Made by a program: the position numbers and the translations under genes. Shown piece after piece: positions 52,245 to 63,592 of a DNA stretch of 64,000 nucleotides. This DNA is from Tillus elongatus (lineage: Eukaryota; Arthropoda; Insecta; Coleoptera; Cleridae), in NCBI GenBank assembly GCA_964006375.1, contig OZ023269.1, forward strand, positions 126,206,723-126,270,722, read 5' to 3'. Within the stretch, counting starts at the first letter, position 1. The number at the start of each line of letters is the position of its first letter. Below the pieces are notes generated by a model. The model searched no databases. It saw only the letters and a program-made list of their open reading frames with translations, and had not been told where the DNA came from.

Positions 52245-54490
52245 AAATAGTCTGGACGCAGCAAATGCGTTATTGTGGTAAATTTTCATAAAAATGTTTT
52301 TAAGAGCAAATATGTCTTTTCTTTTAACGAAAGCAGGCATGAGATTTGGTTGCCAGTATAACATATATAGTAAAAACAATGTACTATATTTCATCAAAAT
52401 AACTTTAGAATGTAATAGATTTTTCGAAAATACACTCAAAATGTTCCCGAAAAAACTGCTTCTTAGCCAACAAACGTTAACCTAATAGCAAATTGAGCTA
52501 TTGAAATTTGAAACATATCATGAAAATTCGCTACCATAACGCACTAGCTGCGTCCTGTGTTTCTTTTTCTACAAACATGCATTATATTTCAAAGGAAAAG
52601 GTGTGTTCGATTAGAAAAAAGTTTTTAATAGGAAATCTGTCTTTCTTTATTGAAAATAGCCACCGAATTTGGTTACCAATATAGTAGAAACAATGCACCA
52701 TATTTCATTAAAATAACTTTATTGTTCGAAAAAGTGCCAAATTTTTCCAAAAATTGAACTCAAAACGTTTTCGAAAAGACTGGTCCGATTTTTCTGGCCA
52801 ACAAACCCCTTTAAGTTATTTACCCACATACCAAAATAAAATTATTCAGAAAAACATTTTCGACGATACTTTACAAAAATTTCATGAAAATTCGCAAATA
52901 ATTTTTGTTGAAAATCTATAAACATTTTTTTTGTAATAGCTTATTGAACATAAATCATTAATTACCAAAATGTCCCAAAAAAATCTTTAAAAATTATTAC
53001 TATGGAAGCACAAAAAAATTCTGAAAAAACTGGCTCAGTATTTTTTACACAAAATTTTGCTAAAAGAACACATAAAATTGTAATTACATATCTAATCTGT
53101 AATTAAAATTGAAAATAAAAAATTTGTTTGCATGAACAGCCATTAAAACATTATTTTCGATGATTTTCGTTTAAAAAATGTTCCATTCTCAACAAATGTT
53201 TCTTCAAAGAAAATTCCTTAAATTTATTTATGAGAAAATTCTCAATTAAAACAACATCTTGTACAAGAAAATTCGCTAATAAAAAAAATTTAATAAAATA
53301 AAAAAAACTGGTCCGATTTTCCTGTTTCCTGATGTTCCATTAATTAAATAAGTTTTCACACAAAAATTCTCAACAAATATTTATTCAAAGGAAATCCTTT
53401 GAATTCATTTATAAGAAAATTCACCATTAAAAGAACATTTTATACAAGAAAATTAGCTAATAGATATAAATTAAATAAATTAAAAAATACTCAAAATCTG
53501 ATCTAAATACAGCACTAGATACTTATTCTCTGGCTTCCCAGAGAATTTTTTTTCCCTGTGGATGCTGTAAAAATTGTATCCGGTTGTAGAGAAGAAAACA
53601 ATCTCTTCTGATGTCACAAATCTCTACGTCTATGTTAACTGTGGAACGGTTTTACCAACTAAGGACAACAACAGCTGCTATTAAAGTTGAATTAAAAGTT
53701 TCAAAGTGCTTATCTTTCATTAGTGATTTCTTTTTCAAGGTAGAAAAGAACAGAACAAGGCTATACTCCAGACTGAATTTTCAAATTCAGTCTGGAGTAT
53801 AGCCTTGTTCTGTTCTTTTCTACCTTGGAAATATGTCTAACCCAGACGTTGTGACGTTCAGAAATTACATTTCATTAGTGATTTTTTTTTAGGAAAGTCG
53901 CTAAAAAATATCGAAAACGCATCAGATAACTTAAAAATTGCATCAGAGACGCAAAAAGTTAAAAGAAAGTTACAAGAAAAATTAAGTCTACAGTGAGATT
54001 TGAACCAGCGTTTCTTTGCTTATCAGCAAGCTGTTTAACGATTTAACCACACCAGCACTTGGAAAATGTAGTACAATAAACGGTAAACTAATTTTTCTGG
54101 TACTTCTTGAAGATTTTGCGGCATGAAAAGATAAACAATCTCTGTAATATTCAATAGATTTTGTTTTAACACATCCATTATTTTGGTATTGCGTCTACGT
54201 TGACTTTTAGTGGCACTAAAATTTTGCCTATAACTCTTTTTCTTTCACCTTAGAGACCTAAATTTTGGTGTAAAGTTTGGTTTGTACAATGTATACCACC
54301 TTGCCAATTTTGGTTGACACAGATGTGTTATTTCGGGTGATATGATTTTTTTCCAAAAGAAACCCAAAATTTTCCCGGAAAACCTAGCTTATTTTCCCGG
54401 CTAATGAACTTATCTAAGCCACTAATAAAAGGAAGGTACCTGCCAAATTTTATAAAAATCGGTCCATTATTTTTTGAGTTATCGGTGCGA

Positions 54491-54578
<88 letters not shown>
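52245..54578 (-). repeat. Mosaic repeat copy 14 (reversed), SINE/X-type, long
   Basis: Terminal module (52251-52555), X reversed (to ATGTTAACTGTGGAACGG near 53650), a 155-bp palindromic insertion (about 53735-53889), a tRNA-like head reversed (53996-54060), the post-TA block (54080-54490) and (TA)n (54494-54578). The order is the reverse of 46915-48588. The outer 5' module beyond TA is missing because a LINE fragment starts there. Confidence 0.7.
53736..53827. repeat. Perfect 45-bp inverted repeat with a 2-base spacer
   Basis: Left arm 53736-53780 (CAAGGTAGAAAAGAAC...CAGACTGAATTT) and right arm 53783-53827 are exact reverse complements, spacer TC. It lies in an insertion flanked by a direct repeat of TTTCATTAGTGATTT (53715 and 53870). 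Confidence 0.9.
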
Positions 54579-54581
<3 letters not shown>

Positions 54582-55320
54582 ATAATAATGATAATAATAA
54601 TATTATTTATTTGCTCACTCCTCTGTACAAAATAGTAAAGATATCACAAAACAACTTTTTAGACTAAGCATACATCAGAAAATGGACAAATAAATAAATT
54701 ACAAAACTGTGCTAAGTCTGTGACTTGTGCACACATTAAACAAAGAACACATTAAAACAAAACAAAAAACTACGCGTGATGCGAAGAAATTATGCCATAT
54801 ATACACACACATATAAAACCAGACGCATAATCCTGGCATGTAGTATAATCCCCGGGATTGAAGGTCTTATAAAGCAATGCTTGTATGCCCCCCATCCCCA
54901 GGACCACAATTCACCTTTCTCCCTCTCTTTCTTACGAGACAGTCGCCTACATTGCCCCAAGACTAGCGAACTACAGTTTATCACCACCAAAAGGACGTAT
55001 TAAGCCTAATTCCAAACTTATAACTACAAGACTAGTACATTTTATAAATTAACATCCCGAACACACATCCATACGTATATACTCACCCATATACTTGCAC
55101 GCCTCACTTACTCTCTCACAAACACGCCCGCGCACGCACCACGCACACACACACATCCACAAACTCATTCACTCGCCCAATTGTATACTTATATTCCACA
55201 CACTAATATACACACACACGATCAGTCATATTCACCGGCCATTCACACACATATATTCAAATACTGACGCTTAATCATTTATTAACCGTACGCAAACTGA
55301 TTTTCCCAATAAAATACACC
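54579..55320 (-). other. 3' UTR and simple-repeat tail of the LINE
   Basis: On the minus strand, ORF2 is followed by about 700 bp of non-coding sequence, with a GT-rich run (plus 55060-55260, CACACA-type) and an (ATT)n tail (plus 54577-54606) next to (TA)n. Confidence 0.55.
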
Positions 55321-57516
55321 AATATCTATTTTTCCTGAGAATAGTAAACATTTTTTATATCTATGATACTGTGAATCTCCATTCTGGATTTAGCCTTGAC
55401 CCACTCTGTGATTTTTGCCTTAAACAAGTTAATTCCATTTATTCTCTTATATTCGCTCGGTATTGTATTATAAATCTTTGGGCCAAGATAAGAAAACGCA
55501 CGTTGACATAGCGTCTTCCTGACTCTAGCCACACAAACCGCCTGAAGACTTCCTCTAGTAAAATACTCATGCTTATACCTAATCTTTGATTTACGTTTCT
55601 ATGCTGCCAACTTAAAAGCTAAAAGCAAAACAACTGTCTAATATCGAACACACTGGACTCAGTATATAAACTCTCCGTTGGATATGTAATATTCTTTTTA
55701 AGTATTATTTTGAGGATCCATTTTTGCACCTTTTCCAGAATGCATATATAGTTGTTTGTAGCACCACCCCAAAGAAGTATCCCATATGTTAAATGTGGTT
55801 TAACCAGAGCGTTATACAAAAGAAACAGCTGTTGTACAGAAAATATCTGGCGAAAGCTCTTGAACCTCCAGGTCAGGAATCGTACCTTCTTTGTCAAATT
55901 ATATATTTGACTATCCCATCTTAAATGCTGATCCAAGTATATACCCAAGTATTTATATGTAGTTTTCATCTTTATTTTTGTCTTTTGACACTGACAATTA
56001 TTCTCCACTCTTAGTTCACAGTAATCTGACATACTATTAGTATACGACGCAAATGGTAAAAAATATGTTTTTTCAATGTTTTCAGTCAACCTCCTGTCAG
56101 CAAAAAAATGCTTTATTTTAGAAAGTTCCTTTTCTACTTTAGTTTTTAAACTTGACCAAGTATTGTCCTTAAAAAATATAGCTGTATCATCAGCAGAACT
56201 TATGATAATACCATCAAGATCAAGCAGAAGCAACTCGTTTAAATAAATAATGAATAACAGGGGCCCTAACACAGTACCTTGCGGAACGCCAAAACTCACA
56301 GATTTATACTCGCTAAACGCATCACCGATCCGAACCCTTTGTGTTCTGTCATACAGGTAGTCCTTCAATAATTCGTATGGAATGCCTCGAATGCCTATTG
56401 CATCCAGACAGTCTAGCAGCATTCAGTGATCCACGGTATCGAATGCTTTTTTTAGATCTATAGACACCCATGCATGGTTCCCGGTTATCTATCGCGTTGT
56501 ATATATGCTGAGTCAGGGTAGCCATGGCATTCTCAGCTGACCTACCTTCTCTGAATCCAAACTGACTGTCCGACCAAACGCTGTATTTAGTCAAGTAATC
56601 TGTTAACCTTTTCTTTATAATTTTTTCAATTATTTTTGCGATATTTGTTGTTAATGATAAAGGCCTATAATTGGTCAGTTCGAGTATATCACCACTCTTG
56701 AATAATGGCTTTATGATTATTTCTTTAAATATCTTTGGGAAGGTACCAACCTCAAAGGACTTATTGACAATATACGTTAGCGGGTAAGCTATATATACCG
56801 CTTTTTCCTTCAATAATTCTCCTGTTATTTGATCGTAACCTGGCGCCTTACCATTCCTGAGTTGCATTATTACCTGGACTACCTCCTCCTCATTTGTCTG
56901 CTGCAGAAAAAATGAATTTCGTGAAATCTTCCTCCTACGGTACCCGTTTATCATGTTACATTTGTCAATCTGTTTAGCTAGATTACCACCTATATTAGTG
57001 AAAAAGTTTACAAAAGCATTCGAGACCCCTTCCAATCCGTCAATATTACGCCCTGTTCACTTCTAATTTCTTTAATTTCAGCACTTTTGTCTTCCGAATA
57101 TATATCCCTCAAACTATTCCACATGGCCTTCGAATTGTTTATGTTATTATTTATCTTCTCTTGGTAATAATTGTATTTACATATTTTAATCATCGTATTT
57201 AAAAGGTTTCTATGTTTTCTATAATTTGCTGTGTTATAATCTGTGGGATCATGTTTCATAGTTCTGTATAGTTGATTTTTTGTTTGATTGATCTAATTAT
57301 GCCTGCTGTAACCCACTTTGTCTTTTTTAAGCTTCTTTTGCCCTGCTTAATTGTGTATGTGCTCTCACTTATATACTCTTTCAAAATTTCTACAAAAGTT
57401 TGCGCCGCGTCGTTAACATCACTCTGTTTATAGACACCGTACCATCCCTCCACCCAAAGTTTGTTGACTAACTTGTGTTTATTTAGTACAGGCTTTCTTA
57501 TCTTAATATGCTTTTT
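55321..57516 (-). pseudogene. Jockey-like LINE ORF2: pre-RT, RT and tail, 5' truncated
   Basis: The minus frames give HKLVNKLWVEGWYGVYKQSD from 57516, KHRNLLNTMIKICKYNYYQE, MQLRNGKAPGYDQITGELLK (RT 1-2), KPLFKSGDILELTNYRPLSL, FGFREGRSAENAMATLTQ, then SVSFGVPQGTVLGPLLFIIY and SADDT (56197-56183; the usual Y/F before ADD is S), YKYLGIYLDQHLRWDSQI, LVKPHLTYGILLWGGATN, and a tail RAFSYLGPKIYNTIPSEYKR. Frameshifts near 57258, 57035 and 56470 and a stop near 56423 inactivate it. The endonuclease is missing. Both ends touch (TA)n tracts (54494-54578 and 57521-57588). Confidence 0.85.
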
Positions 57517-57520
<4 letters not shown>

Positions 57521-57594
<74 letters not shown>

Positions 57595-58118
57595 TACTTT
57601 CGAAGGCGTTTAACTGTCCTGGTTGTCTAACATTTTTATTAATTTCAGATTCTCCTCATGTATACCATTTTTTTTCGTAACTTGCATAATAACGGATATA
57701 TTGAACTTTAATGATTTTTTACGAAAATGTGACAAAAATGATATACCATTAAACGATAAACCCTACTGCCAAAGCATCAGAGAAAGGGTGTATTTTGAAT
57801 TAATATTCTGGGAATATTTTAGTAAAATGAAGGACAATGACGATTGAAACTAAGATTTCAGGCTTTGTAAAGCATTCTTCTTGAGACATTTCCTTTCCAT
57901 AGATGATATTAATTTCAGGTTCATTGCCTAAATATTACCAATTTTGACGTTTGAAATCGCGACTTTGACGTTTTGAGGAAAACCCAAATTTATTTTTCTT
58001 TAAATACCTGTAACTTTTTTTTCCTGACTAACGAACTTATCCAAGCCATTTACAAAAGGAAGGTATGTGCCAACTTTTATCAAAATCGGCCCATTATTTT
58101 TTGAGTTATCGGTGTGAT

Positions 58119-58192
<74 letters not shown>
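57521..58192 (-). repeat. TA tract and mosaic repeat copy 15 (reversed)
   Basis: (TA)n 57521-57588, a V-proximal block (57640-57900), AAATATTACCAATTTTGACG, the reversed CACACCGATAACTC block, then (AC)n (58117-58132) and (TA)n (58133-58191). Confidence 0.55.
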
Positions 58193-58195
<3 letters not shown>

Positions 58196-58880
58196 CAAAC
58201 GGAGCCTGGATCCGAGTCTCACCATCGTTACTTCTCTGTTAGTCAACTTTCTTAATGAAAATTGGAATGAAATAAAAATTTTGAATGGAATTGTCTGCCA
58301 AAAGCCTTTTAAAATCTTAGAGATACGCCACTGTTTGCAAAACTGTAGATGTTTAACTAAACGAAATCGTTCTTGAAAACAGCGCTGTTCTCTGCGAGTA
58401 TTTACATACATGTTCGGTACGTGTGATGTAATCGACTAATTTCCTGTAAAAATCCTAGATTTATTCTGTTCCAGCTTCACTTGCAATTGCAACAGGAGCC
58501 AGTTCTGCGCTAACCAGCTCCAGTCTACACTTCTTAACATTTCCAACACGCTCTTTGATGTTAATCATTAATCATATTTAACCGTGCATGTAATAAATGA
58601 AAATTGATTATTCCTGTAGGAAAGTGAAATATACCGCAAGCATAAATAAGATTTAACAGGTATACAAAGTGTTTCCATTTTATAATGTAACACACTCAAA
58701 TTATTTATGGATCACTACACAATTATGTAATTAATTTTCATCATTCCAATTTAAGGACGATGTCGCCTTGTCATCGTAACAATGACTTCCTGTCTCCAGC
58801 AGTTTCTTTCATTTTAAAGTAGCTTCTTTATTAATTGGTAGTGGTCTCCAGAGGTTTACATATAAAAATTGACGCTGTCA
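58193..58880. other. Unassigned sequence
   Basis: A 61-codon frame after (TA)n (58194-58376) is unsupported. No repeat shared with the rest of the window. Confidence 0.35.
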
Positions 58881-58887
58881 AACTAAG

Positions 58888-59060
58888 CTGTTCCAAAGCA
58901 CTGTGCTTAGTGCTCGCCTAAGCATTTGAAATACTTTTGTGCTTGGGAGCACTTTCTGAAACAAGTGCTTAGCGCCTGGTGCTTCTAGCACTTCATAAAA
59001 AGGCTCAGTGCCTAGTAATCTCGAAAAGAGCATCCGAACACTTTGAGTGCTCCTGAGGAT
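58888..59060. repeat. MITE-like cluster of GTGCTT/AAGCAC motifs
   Basis: Within about 170 bp there are many copies of AAGCACT, GTGCTTAG and AGTGCTC in both orientations: TGTGCTTAGTGCTCG (58902), AAGTGCTTAGCGCC (58963), GGTGCTTCTAGCACTT (58978), TTTGAGTGCTCCTG (59041). The pattern of subterminal repeats recalls hAT-type non-autonomous elements; no target duplication was established. Confidence 0.45.
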
Positions 59061-59141
59061 GGTAAACGTCTGCAAGCACCTTAGTATGTACTAGTTTTTT
59101 TATATTTCAACAACACACCACGAGGGCTTACAGCCTAAATA

Positions 59142-59435
59142 TTATCCTACCGTGGGTGTCGACAAGGAGGAAAGAGGCAACTTGATAATTCTGGACTTGA
59201 AGGTTTGGAGGTTCGAAGGAGAAGTAAAAACATGTGCCGGCAAGGAATTCCACAACTTTAAAGTCCTCAGGACAAAAGAGCGAGCATAACAAGATGTTCT
59301 ATGTCTGGTGTCCTGGACAGTAAAAGGGTGCATTCGCTCTGTTCCCCTGGTAGATCTATTGGGGGCAGCAGGTGGAGGAACTATGGAAGAAACCTCCTCT
59401 GAGCAGTGGCCGTACAGATATCTATAAAAGACCAA
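59142..59435 (-). pseudogene. Jockey-like LINE C-terminal tail
   Basis: The minus frame reads VFYRYLYGHCSEEVSSIVPP, then MHPFTVQDTRHRTSCYARSF and LWNSLPAHVFTSPSNLQTFK. This FYR...G.CS.E....P and LWNSLP...F....L..FK pattern is the end of ORF2 in Jockey/CR1-like elements. It joins a different LINE at about 59435. Confidence 0.7.
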
Positions 59436-59439
59436 TATT

Positions 59440-59590
59440 TCTTGATGGATTCTGTGTCTGGTGGCTGTTTTGTTGTATGATGTGGGTCGCCTTGCTCTAG
59501 TTTTCGGTACATGGCTCGCTGATTGACTGTGAATAAGCAGTCCTGCTTCCGGCGTTCAGGTACTTCACGGTATGTCTTATACAAGCCCCG
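59440..59590 (-). pseudogene. Linker fragment of a second LINE type
   Basis: The minus frame reads ERRKQDCLFTVNQRAMYRKL then PPDTESIKKYWSFI, resembling the region before RT in the LINE family whose tail lies at 59913-61160. It is fused with the tail at 59435. Confidence 0.5.
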
Positions 59591-59912
59591 AGAGCCGTAG
59601 TGCGGCCCCTGAGGTACTGCTTATTTTCTCGCAGCCGTGGCCCTGGATCTTTAATTCAAGTGGCGACTATCCGTCGAATAATGTTTTTCTTTAAACCACT
59701 TCTGCATGTGGGAAATATCTTTACGGATGATGCTGACACGGTTCTCGATGCGCTACATCCAGTGGGGTGTAGGTGTGATACCCTCACCGCGGTGTGGCTT
59801 TCGCCGCTCATTGATTCTACATCCCATGGCTTCGCAAACCACATACGCCCCACAATGCACGGCTTGGAGTAGATACTCCCCTAAAGGGGAACATTCACTC
59901 ATCTCAGCTATC
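59591..59912 (-). other. Probable LINE 3' UTR
   Basis: G+C-richer, non-coding sequence between the tail below and the linker above; several overlapping frames in both strands are unsupported. Confidence 0.4.
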
Positions 59913-60485
59913 TTAGATATCAAGGGAACTGAGCTCAGATGCAACCATTTCCAAGTTAGCGAGCCCTGACCGACAACAAGACACATCCTCATTTTCCACG
60001 AATCTCCGCACGGTGTGCGCAGTTGCAATTATTACCGCCTTATCCATAACCTTATAAAGATACTCTCCAAGATCCAGTTTTTTAATGTTCTCTCGAAGAT
60101 TCTTAGGAACCGCACCAGTTGACGACATGACTATTGGAATCACTCGGACACTATCTGCCCTCCACTGTCTCTTTACCTGTATCTCGAGGTCTCTGTACTT
60201 AATGATCTTCTCGGTGTACTTTATATCTAGATTATTAATATTCGGGATGGTCACATTAATCAGAGTCACTTGGTTGTAGGACTTATCCACTATTATTATA
60301 TCTGGCCTGCTGTGGGCAACTCGTTGGTCTGTGAGCGCGGTCCGATCCCAGTACAACCTGTATCCTGAGTTCTCTAGAACAGACTCAATGGTGTATCTAT
60401 AGTGGGGCACATGATTAAGATTTGGTGGTGGTGATGGAGGTATTTATGACCTTGGAACAGTAATTTCATCAGCCACAGACTTTTG

Positions 60486-60551
<66 letters not shown>

Positions 60552-61160
60552 ATTTAAATTCTCAGTTTCAGAGCCAGTTCATGATGAAGTTTTTTTGCAA
60601 CTGGATCGTGCCTCGCTTTATACTCTGTTGCAACAAACGCTTCACATCCTCCGGTGACGTGCTGGATCGTCTCTGTCTCTGATGACTGACACCCAAATCT
60701 ACATTTGTCATCTTGAGCCGAATTATCTGTAACTACATACTTCAGGTAGTTTCTTGTGGGGATGACCTGGTCTTGTATGGTCAGCAAAAACCCCTCTGTC
60801 TTTGGCAACATCTATCCCGACACCAGCCAGTAGCTCGACGTCAATTTGACGACATGTGCCTGGGAGGTCTCACCCAGATGTCGCCCATGGAGAGGCTCCT
60901 GCATCCAAGATTGCAGCTTGTCCTCCTGATCAGTTAGATGGTGACTTTGTATTTCGTTTTCTTTTACATGTAGCGGTGTTGAATCATCCGTCTTGCATAT
61001 CGCACGGTGAAGTTCAAAAGTAACCGTTATTATTATTGTTATTATTATGATTACTATTATTATTACATGTTTGTCCTCGCTCAAGCTGTTTATATATACT
61101 AGAATACGGGTGCAAACCAAGTATTTATCATTCACTATCCTCCGACAGGAACGCTTCAAC
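59913..61160 (-). pseudogene. LINE C-terminal region split by a 124-bp insertion
   Basis: The minus order is KLQSWMQEPLHGRHLGETSQ (about 60910), FLLTIQDQVIPTRNYLKYVV (60790), CRFGCQSSETETIQHVTGGC and EYKARHDPVAKKLHHELALK (to 60560), the insertion, then HYRYTIESVLENSGYRLYWD (60405), RPDIIIVDKSYNQVTLINVT, VIPIVMSSTGAVPKNLRENI and TVRRFVENED (to 59913). I recognise this as the end of an arthropod LINE ORF2 with a Cys/His box (C..C...... H....C) and a nuclease-like RPD...D domain. Which clade (R2-like or other) is uncertain. There is a frameshift near 60830 and a 1-nt break at the insertion. Confidence 0.75.
60424..60547 (+). mobile_element. GGT-rich mini-repeat with (TA)n tail, copy 2, with 8-bp duplication
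   Basis: GGTGGTGGTGATGGAGGTAT, GACCTTGGAACAGTAATTTC, CAGCCACAGACTTTTGCT and (TA)n. The insertion is flanked by TAAGATTT on both sides (60416-60423, 60548-60555). Removing it and one TAAGATTT rejoins the LINE tail apart from one base. Confidence 0.75.
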
Positions 61161-61199
61161 AATTCTGTAGGTATTATTATTATTACTATTACTATTATT

Positions 61200-61321
61200 C
61201 TATTAATGAATTTTCTTTAAAATATTTCACTAATGAGGAGATCGCGACTTTTGAATTTTGAAAACAATTCTTCAAATGAGCCTGAACTAGGCCTCCTAGA
61301 GCCCATGTCCAGGATCAGTTT

Positions 61322-61408
<87 letters not shown>

Positions 61409-61412
61409 TATA
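61200..61412 (+). repeat. Mosaic repeat scrap: hairpin, AGGCC block, TA
   Basis: GAATTTTCTTTAAAATATTC-type hairpin (61206 on), AGGCCTCCTAGAGCC (61289) and (TA)n (61326-61412). The post-TA block is missing. Confidence 0.6.
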
Positions 61413-61777
61413 TATATTCTGTCTCTCTCTTAGTGGAATATGATTTTATCAGTTGGCAGTCAAAAAGTAACCAAAAAAGAACCACTAGGCTAGACAATTG
61501 ACAGTTTAGTCCATTGGCGCTCATTTCCTTTTTGACCGGTTATTTTGTATGTATATTGTGCATTTTCCAAGTTCGACCAGTGTTTACCTTCTTCAAACAA
61601 TTTTCTATCTCTTGGACAATAAAAATAAACAGTTTTTATCAAAACTTAGCATTTTCATTGTGTTTTTACGTAAGTTAAAAGTGTAAGTATGTTAGGATAT
61701 GTTCATTTATTTGTTCCATTTTTTTTAATTTGATTGTAAAGATGCCTTTCACACCGGAGTAGGATGCCTTTATTTTA

Positions 61778-62395
61778 ATGGCTCATTTTCGCAGTGGTAC
61801 ACGAAATCCAAATGGAGGTTGGTCTTATTCGATACAATCATGCGTCGAGCAATATTTTGAAGCTTTTCCCGAGGATAACATTCCATACGATATTTTGAAA
61901 AACCACAGATTGGTCCTTATTAAAAGATATGAGGAAAAGCACTGTATTTGCAAAGGCAAATCTACAGGCAGGTCAACTATTCTAACAGAGAATGTTGTTG
62001 ACGATATGCCACATCGCATGGCACAAAGCCCTACCAAATCTGTTCGTCGGTTATCTGCCCAAACAGGTACATATTTGTTACATGTTACACAATACACATT
62101 CCTAAAACCGTACATTAGAAGTTTATATTATCGGGCCTCAATTTGTTTACGTACATTACAAAATTTCAAGTTTAATAAAAATGTATGTAAAATTTTATAA
62201 TCTAATTAGTTTTAGCTTCTGTACTTAACTGCGTTTCACAAAAGTATTCCATCAATTAAGGGTGTTATTAAGTTATTTTATGCTATAATTGTTTTTCTAA
62301 TTATTGTAATTTTTGTTATAGGTCTGTCGATTGGCTCTTGTCACAAAGCTCAAACCAAGATCTTGCATATGCATCCCTATAAAGTTTCCAAATGA
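61778..62395 (+). pseudogene. HTH (DUF4817-like) transposase N-terminus with a GT-AG intron
   Basis: The frame from ATG 61778 reads GGWSYSIQSCVEQYFEAFPE, then KGKSTGRSTILTENVVDDM and SPTKSVRRLSAQTG. At 62066 the exon meets GTACAT; the intron 62067-62321 ends TTTTTGTTATAG. Spliced, the frame continues LSIGSCHKAQTKILHMHPYK and stops at TGA 62393, 120 residues in all. The joined sequence follows the HTH plus GRP/ENV...I..SP..S.R.L....G.S..S pattern of mariner-type transposases. Upstream, MPFTPE (61742) is in frame but separated by TAG (61760-61762), so the true N-terminus is lost. Confidence 0.6.
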
Positions 62396-62480
62396 ATTGG
62401 AAAATGTTTTTGAGTGCATGAAACGCAGGGTAAATTTATGTTTACAAAACGAGGGTGGTCATTTTGAACCCTTTTTATAA
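62396..62480 (+). pseudogene. C-terminal end of the same transposase, in another frame
   Basis: The frame reads FPNELENVFECMKRRVNLCL then QNEGGHFEPFL and stops at TAA 62478. The C..R....C....GGHFE..L ending is typical of transposases of this group. The DDE catalytic domain between HPYKVSK and this end is deleted. Confidence 0.6.
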
Positions 62481-62796
62481 GAAATTCAAAATTTTTTAAA
62501 ACCTTATTTTATTTACTGAACACTAGGTAAAATGTTTTTTGTAATGCTAGTTTTGTTGGTTTTATTTTGATACCTATACAAAATAAAAGTAATATTTTAT
62601 CATGTTTTTTATTTATTTTTTTAACAATCAATAACAGTAAACCATACATGAACAGACTTGCTGTTGTAAATACTAAATAATAAATATATTTAAGACATTT
62701 ACTGTTTCAACTTATTATAATTTTTATATTTTTTATAAGACCCCAAAGGAAATATGAGACGACACTGGCAACTTAGGGACTTCATTTATTTAGGTT
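62481..62796. other. A+T-rich flank without recognised content
   Basis: Downstream of the transposase relic; no terminal repeat identified. Confidence 0.35.
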
Positions 62797-62869
62797 GTTC
62801 CCGACTTTTGAATTTTGAAAAAAATTCTTCAAATGAGCGCGAACTAGGACCCCTAGAACCCACATCCGC

Positions 62870-62943
<74 letters not shown>

Positions 62944-63592
62944 GTATGTGTGTGTATTACACCGACAACTCAAAAAATAATGGGCCGATTTTGATCAAAT
63001 TTGGTGAGTACCTTCCATTTGCAAGTGGCTTGGATAGGTTCGTTAGCCAGGAAAATCGGCCAAGGTTTATTCCGGAAAATTTTCTATTTTCTTTCGGTAC
63101 ATTTTCATATCTCTGGAAATAACAAAGTAAGGGCAACCAAGTTTGGTGTCAGCTGCGTCTTATAAAATTATTTTGACAATCACAGGTGATCCATAATTCG
63201 ATGGTGATACCTACAATTTTTTTCAAACATCCCTTATATTATTGAATTTTTGCATTTTTCAACGAGATATGATGCATGTATATAAAAAAAATATCTAGAC
63301 GCAGCAAGTGCATTTTGGTAGCCAATTTCAATTAAATTAAAACTCAATTTGCTATTATCTTAAGGTTCGTTGGCTAGGAAACCAGTTTTCTCGGAAAGAT
63401 TTTGAGTTTATTTTCTGAACATTTTTGCACATTTTCAAACAATAAGTTATTTTGATTATCTATGTTACATTGTTTTTACTATTCGGGTTATACCGGTAAC
63501 CAAATTGATGTCTGCTTGAATTAAAGACATATTTGCTATTAAAAACATTTTTATGAAAATTCACATCCATAACGCACTTGCTGCGTCTATAC
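62797..63592 (+). repeat. Mosaic repeat copy 16, V-type, compact
   Basis: GAGCGCGAACTAGGACCCC, (TA)n (62874-62939), (TG)n-like start, CACCGACAACTCAAAAAATA, GGCCGATTTTGATCAAATTT, a jump into V (GGTGATCCATAATTCGATGG, 63185), then a complete terminal module (about 63294-63590). Confidence 0.7.

Noticed and set aside
59600..60028. Several overlapping frames in both strands
   Set aside because: They lie in a LINE 3' UTR and show no domain; only the 60410-59913 minus frame has conserved motifs.
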